The notes below the pieces were generated by a model that did no database searches, was not told the DNA's origin, and saw only the letters and a list, made by a program, of their open reading frames with translations. The translations under genes were made by a program, and so were the position numbers. A stretch of DNA of 64,000 nt from Dendrophyllia cribrosa (lineage: Eukaryota; Cnidaria; Anthozoa; Scleractinia; Dendrophylliidae): the NCBI GenBank assembly GCA_024195265.1, contig JAJLRJ010000009.1, forward strand, positions 35,776,210 through 35,840,209, read 5' to 3'. The number at the start of each line of letters is the position of its first letter. Within the stretch, counting starts at the first letter, position 1. This document shows, piece after piece, positions 55,630-64,000 of the stretch.

Positions 55630-56440
55630 ACACTACGCTGTGAAAGCTTTACCACTGAGCAAGTGGCACATTTCCCATACTATCCTATACATGTCGATAC
55701 TGCAAGGTTCAGTGATGTCATCCAAATTTCAGCATGCACCTCGCGCACCTTCTGTTGCATGGCTCGGTGACCCAAAAGCATACCAGGACCTTGCAACTCC
55801 TTTTTAATAGCTTCTTGTACATCACTAACTTCTACTCCATAGTCGACTGTGTACTTGAGGTCAAAATACTGGAGTATTCTACCAAGGCTTCTTAAACTCC
55901 ACGCGTACATTGGATAATCTAACCTTACAAAATCTAAAATTTCATTTCTTCTCAAATTTCTGCGAACATACTTCTCCAGATCTTCTAGAGCATCGTCATA
56001 CTGCCATTCAGTGTCCTAATACGCGACTCCGCCATTTTGAATTATGCGCGATGCCTTTTGGGAAAGCGCCTTCACACGCGTATATGGCATCGTGGGCAAT
56101 GGCCCTCATAGGCCATGACGCAGTTTAGTTTTCTTTTTTAACTTCAATAAAACTTTTGAAAAACAAAACTGAGCTGACGAAATAAAACAAAATAAAACTC
56201 GTTTTAAAACTAAAATTGAATTATAATAACTATAAAAAATACTGTATCAAAACCTGAAAAGCAAACAATATATGACAAAAATAATAAAAGATAAACAATA
56301 AAATATACAACCCATTAAATAAAATTATAAAAACATTAAAGAAGTCTTGAATTAATGTACAATTCCAATCTACTATGGCACAGCTAGGTCACCATAGTCG
56401 TCTGTTTCGCAGGGCCCCAATGGTGGCGCCGCGAAACGAC
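55630..56440. mobile_element. segment differing between units, with integrase-like fragment
   Basis: At this place unit 2 carries sequence unlike unit 1 (22650-22950). It includes cactgagcaagtggcacatt...cctatacatgt, inverted relative to 52143-52180, an integrase-like ORF piece (minus), gcgcgatgccttttggg, and an AT-rich block 56110-56350. Confidence 0.5.
55690..56012 (-). pseudogene. N-terminal fragment of an orphan integrase-like protein
   Basis: The minus-strand frame reads EDLEKYVRRNLRRNEILDFV then RLDYPMYAWSLRSLGRILQY and KKELQGPGMLLGHRAMQQKV. The GPGxLLGxRAMxQKVR step resembles the helical region just before the catalytic core of the integrase-type (rve) proteins common as orphans in cnidarian and fish genomes. 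The DDE core is absent and a stop lies just upstream, so this is a fragment. Confidence 0.45.
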
Positions 56441-56938
56441 ATCTGTTTTCTTAACCTACATTTGATCTTCTGGGCAAGGTTCTGAGAAACTAATATTCAC
56501 AAGAATAGCTGTTGTTGACTGACTTTGAACAACCCGAGGAGAAGCTTTTTTTCATCTAAGCTCGTTATAAACTGAATTACTCAAAAGCGATCTTTGATAA
56601 AACGCAGCGGGATCAGTGCTAGAATTGGAACGATCCCAATCCTAAACACTATTTACTCGGCATTTAAAATCGAATTTAAAAACAGTCGAGATGAATGGTT
56701 TTCGCACCGCCCCAACAGTGGGCAGATCTGTACCACGGCCCCAAACTAAAATATATACAAGCCTAACATTTCAATACTTTACTATAAAAAGAACAGTTAC
56801 CTTGCGTTTCCCGTAAAGGAGATGCTGCGCTGAATAGTTTTAGGCGACAAGGTTAATAATGACGCATATATTTTCAGCCTGTATACAAGACCGCGGCTCA
56901 TATATAACATAAATATTGCATCCCTTTCATCTTGAGCC

Positions 56939-57045
56939 TCTAGAAGCCTCTATTTCATTGGCCTTGTAAAACACAGCTGCTATTGATTTTAGGGCAAGGA
57001 GCCATTAATTGTTGTTTTTGTTTTATTGTTTTCTCTTCCAATGGT
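56939..57045 (+). repeat. dispersed repeat family member (agctctcagaagcct)
   Basis: Same family as 23410; the counterpart in unit 2, with a shortened left part. Confidence 0.6.
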
Positions 57046-57280
57046 GAGACCCAATATACAAGACCGTGACTCATATACAACATAAATATTACATCCCTTT
57101 TATTGCTCCAAATTGAGTTATTTAATTTTGTTAATGTCACGCAGGGTTCATCTTTCTTCTTTGGCGTTAGGTTATTAAAGACTAATTAATTATTTGGCTT
57201 GACACAATGGCAAGTTCAATATATTTTGTAATTCAAATGTCAAGACGGAATAAAAGCGACTATGACAAGTCATTGAACAG

Positions 57281-57340
57281 CTAGCCTGCGAATACAGCCG
57301 CCTCGCCGGGAGCGATGAGAGGCGGCTTTATTCGCAGGTT
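57281..57340. mobile_element. 60-bp foldback insertion with 9-bp TSD
   Basis: tagcctgcgaatacagccgc and inverted gcggctttattcgcaggtt nearly fill the insert. attgaacag is repeated at 57272-57280 and 57341-57349. Unit 1 has the uninterrupted site tcattgaacagctgtctttt (23708). Confidence 0.9.
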
Positions 57341-57529
57341 ATTGAACAGCTGTCTTTTATTGAAAGTTAGCAAATGAAACAACTTATTATAAAACAAAGT
57401 TATCCCACTTAAATGGTGCATGTTGTGAAAGTTAATTTAGCTTTCATAACGGGCTATTAATGCGCAGATAATTCACGTTGGTGTCATATCGAGTGAACGA
57501 GTTAATATGGTAATCTTATTTCAAATTAT

Positions 57530-58060
57530 TATTCGTGGCGCAGCACACGAGTTGTGAATGCAGCTCTGAGTTTTCTTTTTTTTTTTCGTGTCACATTCGC
57601 CGGCATGCAAATTTATGAACGCATATTTAGTTAATGCCGACGACTATATGGCTTTCAGCCATGAAATACATACCGCAAAATATCTCCGTGTGTTGACCTG
57701 AGAAGCAGAAGGATGATTTACAGCGTACAACTGCGAGTTTCAAGACAATGCAAGGCGTTCATGGATGGATAGGACCGTTTTTTATTGTGTTCCCCGCATA
57801 TTGCTGACGTGGGATTTTTGTTCCGGCAAGTTTTGCGTTAACTTGCAATTTGATTAGCGATCGAGTTTTGAAGTGTCGGCTATAATAGCCGACACTTCAA
57901 AACTCGATCGCTACATTCAATTTGAATGTAGTGAATGTATAGTCTTACATATTTTAAGCTTATTGTTCTGCGTAAAAGCACTCCAAACACTCGGGAATCA
58001 ATACTGCAATGAGGTAAAGAGGCCACGAGTTTAAGCTGTGTACAGCTTCTTGTTTATAAG
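57530..58060. mobile_element. ~520-bp insertion related to the intron complex
   Basis: Not in unit 1 (about 24165). The start tttttcgtgtcac...gcatgcaaatttatgaacgc resembles the family in 43507-51166. It contains a perfect 59-bp palindrome. Exact ends were not determined. Confidence 0.6.
57855..57913. repeat. perfect 59-bp palindrome
   Basis: 29-bp arms beginning tagcgatcgagttttgaagt around one central a. It lies within the insertion at 57530-58060. Confidence 0.95.
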
Positions 58061-58602
58061 TAAAAAATATCAAAACGTTTTCCTAGTCTAAGTTAGCGCT
58101 TATCTAAAAACGCAATTTAGTATTTCTTAGACCTGTTAATAATATCTAAGGATATCTATACCTAGTTCAATCATTCGTTAACAGCTACGTGCCTTTACCT
58201 CGGAAATATAATATCAGGCAGTTTGACTCAAGTGACGTATTTACGCAGAAAATCGCTAAGTCACGCTCTTTTTAACTGCTTTGTTATTGTTCCAATTTAT
58301 TTTGATTTTTCTAATGTCATGAATGGTCAAGGAGTTGAATTGGGGAACGTTCTCAAGTTCAAAACAAGCAATTCTAAATCCGAATGAAAAGAAACTCTTG
58401 TAATTTTTCTCACCCAATGACTAAAAGTCAATCATATTTCGCCGGTACAGTTTATAGCAGCGTGCTCGTGATTTACAACCATTCATGTTTTTCGTGTTCT
58501 CCCAACATCCTTGTAGCTTTATAACGCCGGATAAACTCTTAGAAAATGCGGCATATTGCTTAAGTAAAGACATTTAACACGCGATGTTAAGAACAAATCA
58601 CT

Positions 58603-59919
58603 TTAACCGATAAATAAAGCTTTTCCTGAAAATACAGCTCCAAATATTAGCGTAACAGCACCAAGTAATATTAGCAGCACATCAATACAGATTTCATGTG
58701 CTTTCAGCTTATTAAACTTCAACTTCAGGTGTAAGGCACATGGAAATATATACATAATAAATGCGACAATTATACTTCCAGTAAACGAAACAATTAGAGC
58801 AAATTTCGGTACCAGGATTGCTATCACAACCGTAAACAGAACAACAATGATTCGAATCAGTATTGAACCCAGTATCGGGATTTTAGAAAAGGCGTTCGTG
58901 ATCGGAACTTCCGTTTCCTCTAGTAAGACAAACACTGGGAGAAGAGACAGGGCGTATGAAAGTATACAACTGAAAACAAAAATAAAACTAATACTCATAC
59001 GAAAGGGACCTGCAGGGAAATTGTTAATGATAACTTCATCTGTGCTGGATCCAAAGGAAAGGAATGAAAAAGATGAAAAAGTAATTTTTATCAATAAGTT
59101 TACAAAATACGCAATAGCAAGAGCCATGGTAAATTTGTGTTTTTCACGCATGCTGTCCTCAGCTAAAGGTAAGATTGGAACCGCGCTATAACTGTAAATT
59201 ATAATCGGAAGAGCGATAGTAACACCTTCAGTGTCCCAAAACAGGAAAGTGTCCAAATTCCAGTCATCCGCGTGATCGGCACCGTACCAGACAACAGAGA
59301 TCAAAACGGAGATTAACGCAACAACGCTAAGGTAACTAAACCAGGCGATTTCTGATAAGGACTTCAGGAACGTTGTTGGAAAAACCACGACTCCTGCAAT
59401 GCATGTCCACTCAGTGACTGTGAGGGGGACTGATGGGAGGACGTGACTCATCAGAGATCCGCAGAGAATCAGATACGAAACTGAAGTCTGAAACAAACCT
59501 ACCTGTACTGAGGCTGTTACAAGATAGCCTCCGTATTTGGGCCAAAGAACATCTCCTAAGTCTTTGAACGTTGACCTCTCCCTTACTCGCCTTCGTTTAT
59601 CATCAGTGTCATAAAGACACTCGATAAGAACTTTACCTGTATACCATGAGCATATCGGTATTATTAAAAAAGCCAGGATGGCAACAATCCCTCCACGTTT
59701 GACAGCATACGGCAGAGCCAAGAAGCCAATACCTTCAATAAAGTTAACGATGTTGACCGCTGTTTTGCAAACTGAAGCACTGTCGGTGGAGGGCTGGGGG
59801 TTGTCTTTGTGTGCTGGTTTTGTGACGTCACTGTCTGTAGAATATTCAGCGTCGCTGGACTGTAGTTCTGTGATGGCTAAACGTTCGAACTCTTCGTCAG
59901 AAAGGTCACTTGTATCCAT
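58603..59919 (-). CDS. vesicular inhibitory amino-acid transporter-like protein, copy 2
   Basis: 438 residues, one Glu longer than copy 1 (SDEEFERL). The start is taken at MDTSDLSDE, because the longer upstream frame (25 extra codons to 59994) crosses the 5' UTR intron acceptor and is not open in copy 1. It keeps the signature NFIEGIGFLALPYAVKR, the TM6 region IIIYSYSAVPILP and about eleven helices. Residue changes versus copy 1 are few and mostly conservative (for example SVHVILF to SVQVGLF, YGADHVDEW to YGADHADDW). The family works in vesicle loading of small amino acids. Both copies being open suggests either recent duplication or that these are alleles. Confidence 0.9.
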   Translation of the reverse strand: MDTSDLSDEEFERLAITELQSSDAEYSTDSDVTKPAHKDNPQPSTDSASVCKTAVNIVNFIEGIGFLALPYAVKRGGIVAILAFLIIPICSWYTGKVLIECLYDTDDKRRRVRERSTFKDLGDVLWPKYGGYLVTASVQVGLFQTSVSYLILCGSLMSHVLPSVPLTVTEWTCIAGVVVFPTTFLKSLSEIAWFSYLSVVALISVLISVVWYGADHADDWNLDTFLFWDTEGVTIALPIIIYSYSAVPILPLAEDSMREKHKFTMALAIAYFVNLLIKITFSSFSFLSFGSSTDEVIINNFPAGPFRMSISFIFVFSCILSYALSLLPVFVLLEETEVPITNAFSKIPILGSILIRIIVVLFTVVIAILVPKFALIVSFTGSIIVAFIMYIFPCALHLKLKFNKLKAHEICIDVLLILLGAVTLIFGAVFSGKALFIG

Positions 59920-59941
59920 GTTCCACTTGTAGTATGAGTAG

Positions 59942-60067
59942 CTACAAAGAATAATAGATATATAGTGCATATTGTAATTGTTTAAGAATAGCATTTAATC
60001 CCAGTTCGATCAAATTTGACATGTTGATTTTTTTAAATATTTCGAAAGGAAATGTGTTTTTACTTAC
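59942..60067 (-). other. 5' UTR intron of transporter copy 2 (126 bp)
   Basis: Donor ggagag|gtaagt and acceptor tttgtag|ctactc on the minus strand match copy 1 (29422-29551). Confidence 0.65.
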
Positions 60068-60241
60068 CTCTCCAAACCGTTTTTTAATCAGTGTACGGGA
60101 AGATCGCTTTTTCCGGCCTTACTTTTCGCAATTCACGGCCGCCATTAAATTTGCATGATTCTTAAGAAAAGCTCACCGTATTTCTGTGACGTTACAGAGA
60201 GCTGCGGGAAATTCAAATGAGTAGTATGTAGGAGAATTTGT

Positions 60242-60365
60242 CAGGAGCCTCGCAGCTCTCAGAAGCCTCTATTTCATCGGCCTTGTAAAACACAGCTGCT
60301 ATTAATTTTAGGGCAAGGAGCAATTGTTATTGTTTTTGTTTTATTGTTTTCTCTTCCTCTTCGAC
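60242..60365 (+). repeat. dispersed repeat family member (agctctcagaagcct)
   Basis: Unit 2 counterpart of 33297-33420. Confidence 0.7.
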
Positions 60366-60466
60366 TATTTTTCCGGTTCTTTTTTTAAGGTAAAAAAAAA
60401 AAACGCAGGAATTTCGCAACACAATTCGAAAAAGCCGAAACATTAGCACGCCTACAGAAAAACTAT

Positions 60467-60622
60467 AGGTGGTTTTCACGTTACGTCACGGCGGCCATGT
60501 TGGAGCACACCTACAAAATAATTTTAATCCACCTTCTTTTGTTATGTGCACCAACATGGCCGCCATGGCCTTTTTCATTTGAGTCCCACAGGACTGGAGG
60601 TCACGTGAGTGAAAACCATCCA
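60467..60622. mobile_element. ~155-bp MITE with ggtggttttcac ends
   Basis: ggtggttttcacgttacgtc and gtgagtgaaaaccatcc, with inner ggcggccatgttgg / ccaacatggccgcc, are inverted pairs. Unit 1 lacks it (about 33510). Confidence 0.75.
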
Positions 60623-61318
60623 TTCCCAGTACCGAAATTTCCATAACAATAGATATCCTGTTGAATATATTACCACCATTCTTTGTATTGTGCGCGTTTG
60701 TCGAACAACATCTCAGAGTGTGGCCAGCGATCTTTCTCCTCTTCGCTTTGCACGCGCAATGGCTGAACTACAGCTAGCCTGCATAACAGGCGTTATTGGG
60801 GGCGCTCAGGCAGGTTTTGGGGCGCGAGCGCGTAGCGCGAGACATGCACGAGCGCGAAGCGCGAGACACGCACGTATCCAAAAGATAGTAATTGCTGCGG
60901 AAAATTTGTTGTTATAATGCTCTTTTATCGTCTCGCTGGCATTACAAAATTTTCTCTTTCGTTTTTTGAGGGGAAGCAAAACAAATGTAACCGGGATGAA
61001 TCGACGAAAACTCCAGCTGATAAGACTAATTTTGTTTTGTAATTCACGCATTAAGTTCTTGCAATGTCTGTAGAATACTGTTACGCGTTCACCACGAGGA
61101 AGGTGTGAAAATGTAGGTTAATTATTGATAATGGGTATGTTGCGTTACCAGCTAGCCGTATCGTGTTCGCGTCTCCACGCGCTCAGCTCAGGTTTCGCGT
61201 CTCCACGCGCTCAGCTCAGTTCAGTCTCATCGACCGCTGTCGGAGTGATTTCAAAATAAATTTGTCTTTTAATCCGTACAATCTTCGAAAATCTTTGCTA
61301 TCCAACGGTCCTATCACC

Positions 61319-61477
61319 ATGCCTCACAGTCCTCGCTCAACTCGCGGTAGTCTTCGACACTTCAGTTCCAATTTCGACTGGGACATGTTGGACCAAAATA
61401 TTACAAATCTCGCAGCCAACAGCTTGAAGCAGCAAGCGAGGCTATTGTTCGTGGCGCAGTGCATTCTTTTTCATTAA
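61319..61477 (+). CDS. possible short transposon-derived exon, unit 2 copy
   Basis: ATG in a good context (atcaccatgcc) opens MPHSPRSTRGSLRHFSSNFD then WDMLDQNITNLAANSLKQQA, ending 53 codons later. I do not recognise it, and unit 1 has a frameshifting deletion in the same place. A small helical protein or first exon of a mobile-element gene is possible. Confidence 0.25.
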   Translation: MPHSPRSTRGSLRHFSSNFDWDMLDQNITNLAANSLKQQARLLFVAQCILFH

Positions 61478-62029
61478 ATTTATAAGTTTCATTCAAACTT
61501 TATTATAATAACGGCGGGAATACTTCCAGCAAAACTTTCAATTGGAAAAGTTGTTTTGACCTCGGGTCCGGACCAGGCAATTACATCATGGCTTCGAAAG
61601 GCCACTTTGCGGCTACATTTGCATTCACTTCAAAAGTGTCGGAAACACAGACCAGCTAATTACAAGATTTAGCTAAAACCAATAACAACCATCGGGAAAC
61701 TCTGACATACGGCCTTTTTTTCAACGGTAAGTACAAAGTAGGCATCGATTCGTATTTTTCAGTATGTACTCGTCTTTTGACACAGTGGATACGCTACTTT
61801 AATAATTTGCGTGCGATCTCGCACGCTCTTCTTGTTTTAGACGGTTAACGCGCTTCTTTGTTAGACTGCTCACACTATCCGAATACTCCCAATCATCAAA
61901 CCGTGAAATAACGTGCATGCAGATTCCCAAGACAATTATTCTCCTAATACAACGACGCCCAAGTATACGCTCCCACAGCGTCTTGTTATCAATAATTAGC
62001 CTAAATTTTCACACCTTCCTCGTGGTGAA

Positions 62030-62440
62030 CGCAACCTTTGCTCAACCATATTCTACAGACATTGCAAGAACTTGATGCGTGAATTACAATACAAAATTAG
62101 TCTTATCAGCTGGTGTTTTCGTCGATTCATCCCGGTTACATTTGCTTTGCTTCCCCTCAAAAAACGAAAGAGAAAATTCTGTAATACCAGCGAGACGATA
62201 AAACAGGGGTTTACCTCGGTGTAAGAACCTGTGACTTTTTCCTTTGTTTTTTACCTTTGTAGTATTGCATTCCCAGTTGACTCTATTGTTTTATGCCTTT
62301 TGTTTTCTTTGTTTTACGTCACTCGTGAATTTGACAGGTTCTTACACCGAGGATGAGCCTAAAACAGCATTATTACAACAAATTTACCGCAGCAATTACT
62401 ATCTTTTGGATACACTAGTTCCTACATGTAGCTTATATTT
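62030..62440 (-). repeat. inverted copy of the 60.89-61.08 kb segment
   Basis: ccttcctcgtggtgaacgc...ttgcaagaacttgatgcgtg...ccagcgagacgataaaa and then gcattattacaacaaatt...atcttttggatac are the reverse complement of 60872-61105, making a large inverted repeat with about 1 kb between arms. A MITE (62207-62359) sits within this arm. Confidence 0.85.
62207..62359. mobile_element. 153-bp hAT-like MITE with 8-bp TSD
   Basis: Inverted cctcggtgtaagaacctgt / acaggttcttacaccgagg; duplication taaaacag at 62199-62206 and 62360-62367. The inverted partner region at 60910-60925 shows the uninterrupted site. Confidence 0.85.
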
Positions 62441-62672
62441 TTTCTCATATATTTCTCTTAAATCCTGATTATGTTGCTGCTCACTCGCTGCGCTCGTTCC
62501 GCAGCAATAATAATTTAAATTTTTATATTTATTTATATATTTGTAATTTGGTTAGGTCTACAAGTATTCAAAAACCTCGCTACGCCCCTGAATAGTAAAA
62601 GTAAGGCCGAAAAAAGTGATCTTCCCGTGCTATGATTCAAAAACGGTTTGGAGAGGTACTAGGTAAATAACC

Positions 62673-64000
62673 ACAAGCCAGAGGGTCGATTTTAATGCAC
62701 GCATTAGGGGTCCACATTCGCCTCGGAAGTTCACGCGTTTGAATAAATCTTAATTACTTTTCACACATTCCTTTTCACACTCAATGATCTCTATCTGTCT
62801 AAAGTTATCGTTTCCAGAGAGCAAAAACAGACTTATAAAAACCTATTAATAGGTATTGTAGTTAATATTCAGCAAAAATAAATGTGATCTCTGCGGCAGA
62901 CTAGACATAAATTTCGAAACCACGGGAAATAATATTTTGCTGCGTACCTTTCGAGCTGTTTAGCAATGGATTTTTCGATGTTTATCGCGTTTTATCGCCA
63001 TGTTTGGGTTCTTATTAACTTGATCAGCTTTTATTGGTCACTTGTGCGTCGATCCATCCAGTGAAATTGTATTTGAATGATGTTTCGCAAAGAATTGCAA
63101 TGTGTAATGGTTAGCGATCTAAACGAGGAAAACGGCGGCCGTAGCGGTAAGTGACCGACTTAGAAATAGAACCGAGGCTTCAAAGGAAAGTATGTAGATG
63201 ATGTTTTATTTTTGATAGTTGGAAAAATTTAAGCAGATTTAAGGCGAAATCTCTGCCATAGGGAATTTTACCTGATCAGGCACAATTAATTTTGCCATGC
63301 GGGCGGACGACGGATAAACATTAGGTCGGAATACTTGTCAGCTTTTTAGCAATTCGCACAAACATCATTTTATAGATGCTTTAAGTAACAATCCGTGTAA
63401 GAAGGAGGCAATTCTCTATTGTTCCGATGCATTTCGCTTTCCCCACATAAGAATGTTTAGATTTTCGTACTGAGAATACGTCAACCTATGGACAACATGG
63501 TTTTGAAATAAAATTTACTGAAACTTTATTTTAAAGCGATGTTTCTTTTGTGTTACAAGATTTCATCCAATCGTGAGACTCCAAAACAATGGCCAAGAAA
63601 GACTTCTAATTTTCCATGTTCCCCACATAGAATTTTTGTTGCATTAAAAATCACAATAGTTTTCACTAAAAGGGAATCAATTAGTAAACTAGAGATAAAT
63701 AAATGCGCTGCCTGATGAAGTTATGGTAGATTTTCATGTTTTAGCCAATGAGGTGGACGGTTTCAACAATAGCACAATTCACACCTTTCTGCATTCCGTG
63801 GATTTGGGTTGCCTACTTCTTACACGGATTGTCGCTTAATTCAGTACTAAAGCGATGCTCTACTTTGATTCCTGGATAGACTTACGCCTTACACAGTTGC
63901 TTTTAATTCGAAAATATCTGATCAAATTATTCACTGTAGCTGTGCAATACATATCTGGATATTTAGCTTTATATATTTAGCTCATTTAGCTTTCAATCGC
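62673..64000. other. right flank, no gene seen
   Basis: Unique AT-rich sequence outside the duplication. I find no ORF with recognisable content and no clear repeat boundaries. Confidence 0.5.

Larger units (their letters stand above)
41190..62672. repeat. segmental duplication unit 2
   Basis: Direct repeat of unit 1 with GPCR and transporter in the same order and strand. It lacks the 14.9-kb MULE, the 3.57-kb Harbinger-like element and the LINE tail. It has its own insertions: the 7.7-kb palindrome nest in the GPCR intron, a TTAA element at 53178, a piggyBac-like MITE at 54778, a 60-bp element at 57281 and others. Confidence 0.85.

Noticed and set aside
59920..59994. 25-residue N-terminal extension of transporter copy 2
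   Set aside because: It crosses the conserved 5' UTR splice acceptor and is not open in copy 1; the shared MDTSDLSDE start is preferred.

Overview
This is a eukaryotic nuclear window, most likely from an anthozoan cnidarian and probably a stony coral. The evidence is spliced GT-AG genes, rhodopsin-type GPCRs of the expanded cnidarian kind, an SLC32-like transporter, AT-rich introns, and a dense mix of TIR elements, MITEs, a tRNA-derived SINE, a LINE tail and a DIRS-like reverse transcriptase. There is no operon structure. The assignment to coral is inference.

The backbone is a direct segmental duplication. Unit 1 (about 1.85-35.7 kb) and unit 2 (about 41.2-62.67 kb) each carry, on the minus strand, a two-exon GPCR gene (2431-5310; 41852-51860) and a VIAAT/SLC32-like amino-acid transporter whose coding region is one exon (28086-29399; 58603-59919). 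All four host reading frames are open and the splice sites agree between copies. The units could be true tandem paralogues or two haplotypes wrongly joined in assembly. Because they align, many insertions in one unit have an empty site in the other, which gives exact ends and target-site duplications (TSDs).

The main discovery is at 6169-21057: a 14.9-kb Mutator-like (MULE) transposon with roughly 165-bp terminal inverted repeats built from short repeats, a perfect 10-bp TSD (6159-6168 and 21058-21067) and a near-identical empty site at about 52.71 kb. It appears to carry one spliced plus-strand gene (7006-19130). That gene encodes a Ser/Thr protein kinase with all catalytic motifs, a possible papain-fold cysteine-peptidase-like region, an acidic linker, and a MULE DDE transposase with a SWIM zinc finger. 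Intron phases are compatible from the kinase through to the transposase. Damage is limited to one apparent 1-base frameshift near 16.71 kb and a duplicated linker exon split by a nested 1.67-kb element.

Other cargo includes a 3.57-kb PIF/Harbinger-like element (29649-33214) with a MADF-like exon and a 12-copy minisatellite, and a 7.7-kb nest of palindromes and tandem units (43507-51166) that swells the unit-2 GPCR intron to 9 kb. There are also many small foldback elements with TA, TTA/TAA, TTAA, 8-, 9- or 10-bp TSDs. The inter-unit spacer (35.8-41.2 kb) holds a 33-bp minisatellite and a broken DIRS-like RT. In the last 1.3 kb I see no gene.
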